Assembly (NCBI GenBank): GCA_002855745.1
Contig: NDWX01000003.1
Coordinates: forward strand, 124,001-188,000
Source of the DNA: Thermofilum sp. NZ13
GTDB lineage: Archaea > Thermoproteota > Thermoprotei > Thermofilales > Thermofilaceae
Direction of reading: 5' to 3'
DNA: 64,000 bases
In this document: piece after piece, positions 34,090-42,461 of the stretch
Numbering within the stretch: the stretch's first letter is position 1
How the letters are laid out: each line of letters starts with the position of its first letter
Notes under the pieces: model-generated
Databases searched by the model: none
What the model saw: only the letters and a program-made list of their open reading frames with translations
What the model was told of the DNA's origin: nothing
Made by a program: the position numbers and the translations under genes

Positions 34090-34924
34090 CGGCCTCGGGC
34101 GTGGCTTTCAGCGCCTCCACTACCCTCTCTGCGAGGTCCATCAGGCTTCTAGCGGTCTCGCTCTCCGGGTACGCTAGAACGAACGGGACGCCGTTGTCCA
34201 CGGACTCGTTGATCCTGGGGTCGATGGGGATGTCGGCGAGCACCCTGACCCCTGTTTCCTCCGTCAAGCGGGACGTCCCAGCCTGGCCGAAGATGTAGTG
34301 CTTAGTGCCGCAGACGGGGCACGTGAAGTGGCTCATGTTGTTGACGACGCCTAGGAGTGGGACGTTGAGCTGCTTGCAGAAGGTTATAGCCTTCTTCACG
34401 ACGATTCTGGTCAGGTCGCTGGGGGTCGTGACGACGATGGCCCCGTTCAGGTCCTTGATGAGCTGCGCTATCGTGAGGGGCTCGTCCCCCGTGCCTGGAG
34501 GCAGGTCGACGAGGAGGAAGTCCAGCGGGCCCCAGGCGACCATCGATAGGAGCTCACGGATGAAGCCCGTTTTGAGTGGGCCGCGCCATATTAGAGCTGT
34601 GTCCTCGTCCGGTAGCATGAGGTCCGCTGAAACGACGCGAACCCCGCCCACTCCCGCTATGGGCAGTAGCCCAGCGGGCCCGGCGTAGATCGCCTGCCCG
34701 TGTATCCCGAACATCTTGGGTATGGACGGCCCGTGGATGTCGGCGTCGAGAACACCCACCTCGAAGCCCTTCTTCGCCAAAGCCGCCGCCAGGTTAGCGG
34801 TTATGAAGCTCTTCCCTACACCTCCCTTCCCGCTCAAAACAACGAGCTTGTACTTTATCTGGCTTAGCCTTTTCCTGGCCTCCTCCTCCTGCTCTCGGAT
34901 CTTCTTGAGAGACTCTATTTTCAT
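34052..34924 (-). CDS. Mrp/NBP35-type ATP-binding Fe-S carrier protein
   Basis: This P-loop scaffold or carrier for Fe-S cluster assembly has the deviant Walker A LSGKGGVGKSFITAN at about residue 31, the switch-like DADIHGPSIPKMFG, PPGTGDEPL, and the CPVC cluster motif (HFTCPVCGTKHY) that bridges a cluster between subunits. The longest frame goes to 35110, but its first 37 codons lie in the structured region behind tnpB and are GC-hairpin sequence. The best start is ATG 34924 (MKIESLKKIREQEEEA) with AAGGAG seven bases upstream; GTG 34960 is a second choice. The minus-strand TTAAAA near 34985-34991 can act as TATA. Confidence 0.88.
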   Translation of the reverse strand: MKIESLKKIREQEEEARKRLSQIKYKLVVLSGKGGVGKSFITANLAAALAKKGFEVGVLDADIHGPSIPKMFGIHGQAIYAGPAGLLPIAGVGGVRVVSADLMLPDEDTALIWRGPLKTGFIRELLSMVAWGPLDFLLVDLPPGTGDEPLTIAQLIKDLNGAIVVTTPSDLTRIVVKKAITFCKQLNVPLLGVVNNMSHFTCPVCGTKHYIFGQAGTSRLTEETGVRVLADIPIDPRINESVDNGVPFVLAYPESETARSLMDLAERVVEALKATPEAVREGTSSSGQGP

Positions 34925-34989
34925 TTGGCGCTCCTTCTCAACCGCGCCTGTCACATTCACCCTTTCACTGCTCCAAGGCCCCCTTTTAA

Positions 34990-35120
34990 GGGTTTTCATG
35001 GGCTCAGCGCCTTCGGCCCGCCCTGCCGATTCACGCCCGCTAAGGGCTGTACGGCGGGGCTCTGCCTCGGCGCCTCTTCGCCTCATCGCGCCGCGCGAGG
35101 CACCCTCCACTCCCCTAGAG
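34990..35120 (-). ncRNA. Candidate omega-RNA (reRNA) at the 3' end of the TnpB-like gene
   Basis: Reading minus-strand from the tnpB stop, several strong hairpins follow in a row. CCCC-TCTA-GGGG overlaps the stop codon, GCCTC pairs with GAGGC around GCGCGGCGCG, CCCGCC pairs with GGCGGG with an inner GCCC/GGGC, and GGGC...GCCC ends just before CATGAAAACCC at about 34995. In IS200/IS605 elements the guide RNA is made from the 3' end of tnpB and the right end of the element, and ends at the boundary. This position and structure fit, but no expression or target evidence is available and the boundary is estimated. Confidence 0.4.
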
Positions 35121-36563
35121 GGGATGGGAGGGAACTGGGGCCGGGGCCTGCTGGCCTTTCTCTAGTTCCGTGAGTCGGGACATGTAGTAGCTCTTAGCCA
35201 GCACTCGTGGGTGGCTCTGGAGCCAGCTCTGCAACGCCTCGACATGCTTTTCCGCTTTGCAGGCCTTTAAAAAGAGCTTCGCAGTGTTGAAGACCGCGGC
35301 CCAGTCCCTGCCGTAGACCAGGCCGCACTTCGGGCACTTGTAGTACCTTCTCTGGATCTCCACCCCCTCTTTCCCGCAGAGGGGGCACCGCCTGCCCGAG
35401 ACGTTGTTCTCCAGCTGGAACCACCTAGCCTCCTCGTACCAGGCCATGTTCTCAAGCCGCTTTGATATTCTTAGTAGCGTCCTCTGCAGTTGCGAGCCTC
35501 TGAGGGACTCGGCCTGGGGCACGTCCGCGACGATGATGACTGTGTAGCCCTGGTCCCTAAGTTTTCTGATCAGGCTTCTCAGCTCCTTGAGCACGCCTCT
35601 GACCCAGTCCTCGTTGAGCTTCTTCACCTTCCTTGACGCCTGCCCCGCTATTCTATCCGCTCTCTCGGGGGTCAGGTTTAACTCCGCTCTCAGCCTCTCA
35701 GCGAGCCTCAGCGCGTCCTCGACAGCGGAGCCCCTACCCTCTCTCCGCAGCTTTTCGACGCCCTTCCTCTCCTCGAACCTCTGGACAGCTTCATCCCAGC
35801 TCTTAACCTTGGAGTAGCTACGCATAATGGCCACGAGGAGCCTCAGCATGGTGGCGTTGGGAGGCTTAAACACTCGCTGCGCTACAAGCCTGACTTCGCT
35901 GTCGAAGGCGAAGGCAGCGAGGTAGAGGCCGTAGGAGCTGTTCACGTCCACCGCTACGATAGCCAATTTGCCGCCGCCCCACCATACCTGCTTCACCACG
36001 CGGTGAGCCACTAGGCGGAGCCTCCCCTTTGCGGTGAGTTGCAGCGTCAGCTTAACGTCGCCGAACCGCTGGATATCCCCGAGCACAGCCCTGACCAGCG
36101 AGGGCTTCAGCCTCACCGCGACTCCAGCGCTACTAATGCGGAACTCGCCCCTGTAGGCGTCGAGGACTGCGGCAGCGTTAGCGTTGCCGTAAAGCCTCTC
36201 GCCACCACTGACCACCCTGACCAGTAGCGGTACTGGAGGCGGAGTGAACCTGCTCCGCCTCTTCGACTTCCCCCTAGCCTCCGCGAGCATCTTGCACCAC
36301 TCTGCGGCGTAGCAGAAGAGGCCCTTAGGCAGCCCAGCCGTCTTCGAGGCCTCCTCGATCAACTCTTCGCCGAATCTCTCCGGGTCTTTTCTGAACGTGT
36401 CGACGTGCTTCTCTTCGAGGGCCCTGCAGGCCTGCCTGATTGCGCTGGACAGCCTCACGTACAGTTGCTGCAGCCTCAGCCTCTTTTCCCTGTTGGTCTT
36501 GACCTCCCAGACCCTGTAGGCGTCGACGCGCCCCTTGCCGTTTCCCCTGCCCTCCCAGCTCAC
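35115..36563 (-). CDS. TnpB-like (IS605/IS1341-type) RuvC protein with altered catalytic glutamate
   Basis: This RNA-guided nuclease-like protein of the TnpB family has RuvC-I AIVAVDVNSSYGLY (Asp206), the linker helix, then RuvC-II VIIVADVP (about 342-349), where TnpB usually has a Glu-Asp-Leu; here Glu is Ala. The zinc ribbon RRCPLCG...YYKCPKCG comes next, and RuvC-III is YGRDWAAVFNTA (Asp420). With the Glu missing, DNA cutting is doubtful unless the next Asp substitutes. There is no tnpA nearby. GTG 36563 is preferred because GGAGGTG lies five bases upstream; the frame is open to 36620. It may be domesticated. Confidence 0.8.
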   Translation of the reverse strand: MSWEGRGNGKGRVDAYRVWEVKTNREKRLRLQQLYVRLSSAIRQACRALEEKHVDTFRKDPERFGEELIEEASKTAGLPKGLFCYAAEWCKMLAEARGKSKRRSRFTPPPVPLLVRVVSGGERLYGNANAAAVLDAYRGEFRISSAGVAVRLKPSLVRAVLGDIQRFGDVKLTLQLTAKGRLRLVAHRVVKQVWWGGGKLAIVAVDVNSSYGLYLAAFAFDSEVRLVAQRVFKPPNATMLRLLVAIMRSYSKVKSWDEAVQRFEERKGVEKLRREGRGSAVEDALRLAERLRAELNLTPERADRIAGQASRKVKKLNEDWVRGVLKELRSLIRKLRDQGYTVIIVADVPQAESLRGSQLQRTLLRISKRLENMAWYEEARWFQLENNVSGRRCPLCGKEGVEIQRRYYKCPKCGLVYGRDWAAVFNTAKLFLKACKAEKHVEALQSWLQSHPRVLAKSYYMSRLTELEKGQQAPAPVPSHPL

Positions 36564-36827
36564 GCTCCCACCTCCAGGGAACTGTTGCGGCCCCGAGCCC
36601 TTTCTGCGCTTCAGCCCCACATTACACTGAGCTACGCGGCCTTATATCCCTGCGCCGAAAATAAACGCCGAAACTGAAAACACAGCAAACAGGGGGCAAC
36701 CGCCGGCTCAGAGCGGCTAAGCTGGGTGATTACCTGAGGCTGATCGACTAGGCTCCCTGAGGAGGACCCCGCACTCCCGCCGAGGTTACGGTCTCGCTGA
36801 CCGAGAAGGCGCTGTGGGTGCTCTCGC
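36564..36827. other. Left flank of the TnpB-like gene, no gene seen
   Basis: This about 260-base stretch holds the tnpB leader (with the GGAGGTG box) and short frames broken by stops, one of which reads AEVTVSLTEKALWVLSLEG at about 36782-36835 and could belong to the SWIM-type relic to its right. No inverted repeat or transposon end could be fixed by eye. Confidence 0.35.
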
Positions 36828-37222
36828 TTGAGGGCTAGGAGGGAGGAGAGCAGGCTGGCCTGGGCCCTGGCGAGATGCGCCGTATTCGACTACTGCGATA
36901 AGGCAGTCGAGGAGCGCGGGGACCTGCTCTACGCGTTGGGCGAACTACATTCCTCGTTTCCGGATAAGCCTGCGGAGTGGCTCTACCGCGCCGCGTACAG
37001 GCTTCTGGCCGGGAGGGTGGAGAGAGTGGGGAGCGAGCAGTGGCTCGTGAGGGGCCTCGCTGAGCTAAACGGTATGCACCCCCTGGTACAACGTGTGGGG
37101 GGCTAGAGAAAGTACCGCTGTGACTGCTTCTCCCGAGATGGCTACGTGAGGAAGACGAGGATCTGCACGCACATCGCCACCATCATGCTGTACCGAAGGC
37201 AACTGAAGCTTCGCGTCGAATA
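36828..37222 (+). pseudogene. Broken SWIM zinc-finger protein
   Basis: An open frame (36828-37106) ends with TAG. The same frame continues RKYRCDCFSRDGYVRKTRICTHIATIML, whose CxC...CxH spacing is the SWIM zinc-binding motif (Cys-Asp-Cys, 13 residues, Cys-Thr-His), ending at TAA 37220-37222. The TAG lies just before the zinc finger. Two homopolymer runs (CCCCC and GGGGGG at about 37079-37102) nearby also allow a reading as two compensating indels (an alternative frame gives WYNVWGAR). Either way the gene is damaged. The N-terminal part is helical (EWLYRAAYRLLAGRVERVGSEQ) and unassigned. Confidence 0.55.
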
Positions 37223-37306
37223 AACTTACACGTGTCCGTGCGCACACCACTTCCTAAACGCTGCAGCCGAGCAGGGCTTAGAGAGTGGTTGCTCTACGCT
37301 TAATTA

Positions 37307-37858
37307 TTAGTAAAACGCCATGATGAGCGCGGTTAGAGTCAGAGCGAGCCACACGGCGGCGTTCCAGCTTAGGACCTTCCTGCCGTCGAGCGGGCCGATG
37401 GGGAGCAAATTGAAAAACGCTATCCAGCCGCTGAAGTTCACAACCGTCCTTGCAAATGGACCACCGGCGAGGAGGCCGACGAGGCCTAGGAGTATGTTGG
37501 TTGCAGGCCCTGCGGCCGAGATCACTCCGTTTGTTTTCCTGTCAATGCCTGGGCCTGCGTAGATGTAGACCGTCCCCGGGGCTATGAACTTTATGGGAAT
37601 TACGGGGATCGCGGACAGGAGCGTGAGGAGTAGGAACTCCCACACGATGGAGTACCTTGCGGGGTAGCCGTAGTACTGCGCGACAAACTTGTGGGCGAGC
37701 TCGTGCGGGACGTAGATCAGGAACGCCAGTGTTAGCAGCCTCAAAATCTGCAAGGTGCTTAATGAGTAGAGGTACTGGCCTGCTAGAACCGCGAACACCG
37801 CTATGGTTGCGAGCGTCAGCTCCTGAACCTCGCGCGGGTAGAACACCTCTCGTAGCAC
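37307..37858 (-). CDS. Compact site-2-type intramembrane protease (M50)
   Basis: This 183-residue integral membrane protein has the zinc motif VPHELAHKFVA and the second-site motif NLLPIGPLDGRKV, both in the right order for M50 proteases. There is no PDZ domain, unlike the S2P at 4094-5239, so this is the minimal catalytic form. About five helices are visible. It resembles small archaeal and bacterial S2P homologues of unknown substrate. It is separated from the divergent polyamine-type binding-protein gene by about 220 bases with promoter sequence. Confidence 0.85.
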   Translation of the reverse strand: MLREVFYPREVQELTLATIAVFAVLAGQYLYSLSTLQILRLLTLAFLIYVPHELAHKFVAQYYGYPARYSIVWEFLLLTLLSAIPVIPIKFIAPGTVYIYAGPGIDRKTNGVISAAGPATNILLGLVGLLAGGPFARTVVNFSGWIAFFNLLPIGPLDGRKVLSWNAAVWLALTLTALIMAFY

Positions 37859-38048
37859 AGAAACAGCATGCAGTGCACATGAATATATGTTTCTCCATTA
37901 ATGGCGAGCCCGCTTCCGCTCGCCTCTTCTCGCTTTCCGCGCTTCTTGAAGCACATCAACTGGGGTCTCGGTCTAGGCGCTTTGCGGAGACTTCCCGGTT
38001 ATCCAAAAGATGGTGCTGGGAGAAAGCAGTTGGGCACGGCCGGGATAG

Positions 38049-38057
38049 CTTTATAAC
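38049..38057 (+). promoter_or_regulatory. TATA box of the Tat-signal binding-protein gene
   Basis: CTTTATAAC is centred about 28 bases upstream of the GTG at 38082, indicating a leaderless mRNA. It is the clearest TATA in this part of the window. Confidence 0.65.
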
Positions 38058-38081
38058 GCTACAACATAACTTTGCACTCTC

Positions 38082-39158
38082 GTGAAGATAACCAGGAGGC
38101 AGTTTATAGTCGGCGCAGCTGCGGCAGCGGCTCTCGCGGGCCTCGGCTACTACTTTGCGCTCGCCCCCCGTAGTAGGACGTTGAGGGTCTACAACTACAG
38201 CTCCTACATAAACCCTGACCTTATACGCGAGTTCGAGGCCAGGTACGGTGTAAGCGTTGTTTGCGACGAGTACGAGTCCGCGGAGGAGGCCTACGCCAAG
38301 ATTCAGCCTGGAGGCGGGGGGTACGACGTCGTCGTGCTGACTGACCAGTTCGTGCCTCATGCCGCCAGGAAGGGCCTGATAGCCCCGCTGGACAAGTCAA
38401 GGATCCCGAACCTCGCCAACATAGACCCGTTCTTCCTCAACAACAAGTTCGACCCAGGTTTGAGCTACGCGGTGCCCTACGCGTGGGGAACCACGGGGAT
38501 CGGCTACAACGGCAAATTCGTGGAAGAGGGGGAGATCGAGGGCTACGAACAACTGTTCGACACCAAAGGCTTCCTGCCTAGGCACAAGGGCAAGGTGTCC
38601 ATGCTAGAGGAGTTCCTAGAGGTGGTGAACGCGGCGAAGCTTTACCTGGGTATTCCGCTCGACGACTGGTCGGAGGACTCCGTTAACAGGATCATCGAGC
38701 TCCTCAGGAGCCAGAGAGACTTCCTGGCCGGGTACTACGGCGCCAGCGTCTACATCCCCCAGCTGGCTAAAGGGGACCTGCACGCGGCCCAAGCGTGGAG
38801 CGGCGATGTGATCCAGGCTCAGAGCGAGGAGAGCTCGGTTGGCTACGTTCTCCCGAAGGAGGGCACGTTCATCTGGATAGACTTCATGGTCATCCCTCGC
38901 AACGCGCGGGAGGTGGACCTGGCGTACGCGTGGATCAACTTCCTGCTGGAGAAGGAGGTGGCCGCTAAAAACGTCAGCTACACCTACTACCCGAGCCCCG
39001 TTAGGAAGGACTTCTTGAAGGGGCTTGTCCCCGAAGAAGTCCTCAGCAACCCTGCTGTCTACCCACCTTCAGGCGCCAAACTGGTCTTCACAAGCCCCGT
39101 CGACGAGAATGCCCTGGCCGTAGTCGAGAGGATAAGCACCGCAGTCAAGAGAGTTTAA
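38082..39158 (+). CDS. potD: Polyamine-type ABC binding protein with Tat signal
   Basis: This is a periplasmic-type (extracellular) binding protein of the spermidine/putrescine family. Residues 1-30 form a twin-arginine signal, KITRRQFIVGAAAAAALAGL, with no lipobox Cys, so the protein may stay anchored or be released after folding. The domain begins TLRVYNYSSYINPDLIREFEARYG, the usual PotD opening, and carries AYAWGTTGIGYNG. The 358-residue length is typical. The three transporter genes lie immediately downstream on the opposite strand (stops three bases apart), so the binding protein is transcribed separately. The substrate (polyamine, or another amine or metal chelate) is not proven. Confidence 0.85.
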   Translation: MKITRRQFIVGAAAAAALAGLGYYFALAPRSRTLRVYNYSSYINPDLIREFEARYGVSVVCDEYESAEEAYAKIQPGGGGYDVVVLTDQFVPHAARKGLIAPLDKSRIPNLANIDPFFLNNKFDPGLSYAVPYAWGTTGIGYNGKFVEEGEIEGYEQLFDTKGFLPRHKGKVSMLEEFLEVVNAAKLYLGIPLDDWSEDSVNRIIELLRSQRDFLAGYYGASVYIPQLAKGDLHAAQAWSGDVIQAQSEESSVGYVLPKEGTFIWIDFMVIPRNAREVDLAYAWINFLLEKEVAAKNVSYTYYPSPVRKDFLKGLVPEEVLSNPAVYPPSGAKLVFTSPVDENALAVVERISTAVKRV

Positions 39159-39161
39159 ATT

Positions 39162-39941
39162 TTAGTCTTTTCTCTTTGCGAAAACCTGCTTCGTGTAAAC
39201 GTAGCTCGTGACCAGTGAAATAGCTATGAGTATGGTCGCAAGCGCGTTGAGCTCGGACGTGGCCCTTCCGCGTGCGGCGCGTGCCCATATCACCAGCGGG
39301 AGGGTCTTGAAGCCCGGCCCCGTCGTGAAGGCGGTCTTCACGAAGTCGTCGAACGACATGGAGAAGGTTATGAGGATTGAGGAGATTATACCCGGTAGAG
39401 CCATCGGGAAGTAAACCCTCACGAATACGTCGAAGGGCTTTGCTCCCAGCGTGTAAGCGGCGTCCTCCACGCTACTCGAAGTCATCCTGAACTGAGGCTT
39501 GAGCGCCACGTAGGAGTAGGAGATGTTGTACGCTGTGTGGCCTATCAGCACGGTCCAGAAGCCGAGCTCCGCTCCCACGTAGTAGTAGAGCATTAGCAGG
39601 CTCACTGACTCGACGATCTCGGGTATCACTATAGGGGTGTAGAAGAAGTTGTCCACGATGGATGAGCTCCCGCGGCGCGCGAAGTAGTAGGCGGCGATAC
39701 CCCCAAGGGCTGTGGAGAGGAGCGACGAGAGCAACGCAACCGCCAGGCCGTTCACCGCCGCGTTGACTACCTCCGTGTCCCTTGCGAGCTCAAGGTACCA
39801 CTGCAGGGTAAAACCCCTAAACTCTCCAGGGTACTTCGCAGCGTTGAAGGACTGCGCGACCACGAAGAGTATCGGCGTGTAAACGGCTACAAGGAGGAGG
39901 GCCGTGTAGACCTTAAGCGCCGCCTTAAGCACCGCCACCAC
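39162..39941 (-). CDS. potC: Polyamine-type ABC transporter permease (PotC-like)
   Basis: This inner-membrane permease of the importer has about six helices. The EAA loop for contact with the ATPase is in EDAAYTLGAKPFDVFVRVYFPMALPG. The length of 259 residues is normal. Its start overlaps the end of the PotB-like gene by 17 bases, showing coupled translation. The order on the transcript is potA, potB, potC. Confidence 0.88.
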   Translation of the reverse strand: MVAVLKAALKVYTALLLVAVYTPILFVVAQSFNAAKYPGEFRGFTLQWYLELARDTEVVNAAVNGLAVALLSSLLSTALGGIAAYYFARRGSSSIVDNFFYTPIVIPEIVESVSLLMLYYYVGAELGFWTVLIGHTAYNISYSYVALKPQFRMTSSSVEDAAYTLGAKPFDVFVRVYFPMALPGIISSILITFSMSFDDFVKTAFTTGPGFKTLPLVIWARAARGRATSELNALATILIAISLVTSYVYTKQVFAKRKD

Positions 39942-40686
39942 CGTACTTCACGTAGACATAGACCGCGGCTAGGCTTGTTAAAGTAACGAGGAAAGCCAGC
40001 GCCGATCCCACGGCCCAGTTCCTGTACTTCAGGAAGAGGTCCCATATGAGGTAACCTACCGTGTAGCCGTAAACACCCCCGAGCATAGCTGGAACAACGA
40101 ACTCTGTCAGGGACATCAGGAACACGAGGATAACGCCCGCCGCTATCCCCGGAGCCGCAAGAGGCAGGGTAATCCTGATGGTGGTCTGCCAAGGCCTTGC
40201 GCCGAGTGTTTCAGCGGCCTCCAGCAGCCTCTTCTCGATCCGCTCGAAGGTGGAGTATATCGGTAGCAGCATGTAGGGTAGGTACTCGTAGACCATGCCT
40301 ATTACCATCCCTGTAAGCGTGTTGGCGAGACCTATGAGGGAGAATATGTTCATCAGAGCGTAGGCCCTTAACAGGAAGTTTACGAGCATAGGCACCGTAA
40401 ACGCGACCAGAAGCCTGTTTTTAGCCTCGTCCCCTTCAACCATGAAGGCTATATAGTACGCGGCGGGAGCGGCCACGAGGAGGGTGGCCAGGGTTGTGGC
40501 CAGCGCGACCCCTGCCGAGTAGAGCATGATCGAGACATAGTCCGTGTTCGCCAGAACACTCGCGTAGAGGGCCGGGCCCCCGCTTCTCAAGCTCTCGGCG
40601 AACATCAGTATCAGCGGGAGGTAGAACGTTACGAGGACGTAGAGGAGCGGTAGCGATGAGAGGAGGGAGAGAGCGCCCTTCTTCAT
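39925..40686 (-). CDS. potB: Polyamine-type ABC transporter permease (PotB-like)
   Basis: This second permease of the heterodimeric channel has about six membrane helices and the EAA-type loop LEAAETLGARPWQTTIRITLP. The length of 253 residues is normal. It lies eight bases after the ATPase gene and overlaps the next permease gene. Confidence 0.88.
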   Translation of the reverse strand: MKKGALSLLSSLPLLYVLVTFYLPLILMFAESLRSGGPALYASVLANTDYVSIMLYSAGVALATTLATLLVAAPAAYYIAFMVEGDEAKNRLLVAFTVPMLVNFLLRAYALMNIFSLIGLANTLTGMVIGMVYEYLPYMLLPIYSTFERIEKRLLEAAETLGARPWQTTIRITLPLAAPGIAAGVILVFLMSLTEFVVPAMLGGVYGYTVGYLIWDLFLKYRNWAVGSALAFLVTLTSLAAVYVYVKYGGGGA

Positions 40687-40694
40687 TCCAGAGG

Positions 40695-41774
40695 CTACCC
40701 TGTGAACACCTTCAGCGAGGAGTAGCTAACGTACACCTTCACCTTGTCGCCTGCCGTGACGCCGAGCGCCTCCCTCGTGGTGGCTAAAGCCTCGATCTTC
40801 AAATCGCCCCAGCCGTCAAGCAGGACTTTCACGAGGGGGCCCAGGAAGAGTTTCTCGACGACGACCGCCTCCAGCTCCACGCCGGGCTCTTCGCCCTTGG
40901 AGAGCCTCACGTCTTCAGGCCTGAAGAGCAGTAGCACTGGCCCAGAGTAGCCGCGGAGTCCCGGGGACACAAGCGAGAGGTCGAAGCTCACCCCCTTGAA
41001 CTCGACTATCCCCTCACGAGCCTCAGCAGTGATCGCGTTCGCCTCCCCGAGGAAAGAGGCGACGAATTCGTTTGCCGGGCTCGTGTAGACCTCGAAGGGT
41101 GTGCCGACCTGCTGCACAGTGCCGTCGCGCATCAAGGCTAGGCGGTCGGAGAGCATCATCGCCTCGTTCTGGTCGTGAGTGACATAGATCATCGTGACCC
41201 CGGTCTCGCGCTGGAGCCTCTTAAGCTCGCGTATCAGCTCCACCCTTATCTTGTAGTCCAGGTGGCTGAACGGCTCGTCGAGTAGCAGGACTCTGGGCTC
41301 CCTCGCGAGCGCCCTCGTCAGCGCCACTCTCTGCTGCTGACCGCCGCTGAGCTGGCTTATCTTCCTCCCGGCGAACACGTCGGGCGGGAGGCGCACCAGC
41401 TCCAAAACCTCCCTCACGCGCCTCTCGATCCTGTCCTGCGGCCACCCGGCGACCTCTAGGCCGAAGGAAACGTTCTTGAAGACTGTCAGGTGTGGGAAGA
41501 GCGCGAGGTCCTGGAACACCATACCTATTGGCCTCTCATATGCAGGCTTGCCTGTGACGTCCTCGCCGTCGAAGTACACCCTACCGCTGTCGGGGCTGAG
41601 AAGGCCGGCGATGATCCTTAAGAGGGTCGTCTTACCGCAGCCGCTTGGCCCGAGAATGCTGAAGAGCTCGCCCGCGTTCACCTCGAGCGTCACTCCCCGT
41701 AGCGCTGTGGTGGTGCCCCTGTCCCTGTACACTTTGCTTACGTTATCAACCCTAACGCTAACTCCCTTAGCCAT
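40695..41774 (-). CDS. potA: Polyamine-type ABC transporter ATP-binding subunit (PotA-like)
   Basis: The nucleotide-binding domain (about residues 1-235) has Walker A LGPSGCGKTTLL, Q-loop VFQDLALFPH, signature LSGGQQQRVALTRALAREP and Walker B VLLLDEPFSHLD. A C-terminal TOBE-type domain (about 280-359, LLFRPEDVRLSKGEEPG) is typical of PotA/CysA-group ATPases and can regulate or bind ligand. The gene starts the operon. Confidence 0.9.
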   Translation of the reverse strand: MAKGVSVRVDNVSKVYRDRGTTTALRGVTLEVNAGELFSILGPSGCGKTTLLRIIAGLLSPDSGRVYFDGEDVTGKPAYERPIGMVFQDLALFPHLTVFKNVSFGLEVAGWPQDRIERRVREVLELVRLPPDVFAGRKISQLSGGQQQRVALTRALAREPRVLLLDEPFSHLDYKIRVELIRELKRLQRETGVTMIYVTHDQNEAMMLSDRLALMRDGTVQQVGTPFEVYTSPANEFVASFLGEANAITAEAREGIVEFKGVSFDLSLVSPGLRGYSGPVLLLFRPEDVRLSKGEEPGVELEAVVVEKLFLGPLVKVLLDGWGDLKIEALATTREALGVTAGDKVKVYVSYSSLKVFTG

Positions 41775-41829
41775 CTCTCTGCAGGGGACATAAGCGCTGC
41801 GCTTAAAAACGTATCGTTGAAGATTGCTC

Positions 41830-42312
41830 TCACAACTGGATTCTGTAGGGCCTTAGCCTCTCGATCTCGCCCAAAACCTTCGACACGAACGCCTCGACGT
41901 AGGCCCAGCTCACGCCCCGCTGGCGCAAAACATCCTTAACGTAGTTCTCGGTGTCCCTGTAGCTCTTGAACTTCTCGTTCAGCTCTCTCCACGGGATACC
42001 CTTCAGCGCCTCCGCCAGCTTAGCATCGAAGGGTAGAACCCCCTTGAGCATGAGGAAGGCTATCGAGGGGTATCCCAGGTAGCCCCGGTAAACGGAGCCG
42101 TTGTCGTTCGAGGCGATGCCCAGCTTCCCGTCCCACACGACCCTGTACACCCTCTGACCGTCGGAGCCGACAACCCGGGCCTCTCGCTCGCCGGTGAACT
42201 CGATCCTACCGTCGCCTATGCACCCGAGGGCCTCTAAAACTTTGACGCGGGGCGGCAGTTTCCAGACTTCCACACTTATTACGTTCCAGAACCTATATTT
42301 TAACGTTAACAA
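41830..42312 (-). CDS. Hypothetical protein, 160 residues
   Basis: This is a soluble protein with a beta-rich N-terminal half (residues about 1-85, including GRIEFTGEREARVVGSDGQRVYRVVW) and a helical C-terminal half (ELNEKFKSYRDTENYVKDVLRQ). I do not recognise the family. It lies just upstream of the PotA-like gene on the same strand (55-base gap); an A/T-rich spacer there suggests a separate potA promoter. Confidence 0.5.
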   Translation of the reverse strand: MLTLKYRFWNVISVEVWKLPPRVKVLEALGCIGDGRIEFTGEREARVVGSDGQRVYRVVWDGKLGIASNDNGSVYRGYLGYPSIAFLMLKGVLPFDAKLAEALKGIPWRELNEKFKSYRDTENYVKDVLRQRGVSWAYVEAFVSKVLGEIERLRPYRIQL

Positions 42313-42461
42313 GTTCCCCGCGCCCAGCAGATCCCCCTCTGTTCTCGGTAGGGCCGAGGAGGGGGTTTAGAGAGCTTCAGCGACGCGAAGCCCATAAGGC
42401 CTGGAGGAGTGCCTGGAGCGAGCGAGAGGCGTGAGCGCACTGGGCGTAACCGAGTGTTGGG
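42313..42461. other. 150-base G/C-rich spacer, nothing assigned
   Basis: This spacer between two minus-strand genes has several short inverted repeats (for example GGCGTGAGCGCACTGGGCG near 42429-42447) and could form RNA structure, but no conserved RNA family is apparent and no promoter is obvious. I therefore leave it unassigned. Confidence 0.3.

Noticed and set aside
34963-35110. N-terminal extension of the Mrp-like protein
   Set aside because: The residues are a translation of GC hairpins behind tnpB, and a ribosome-binding site marks the start at 34924.
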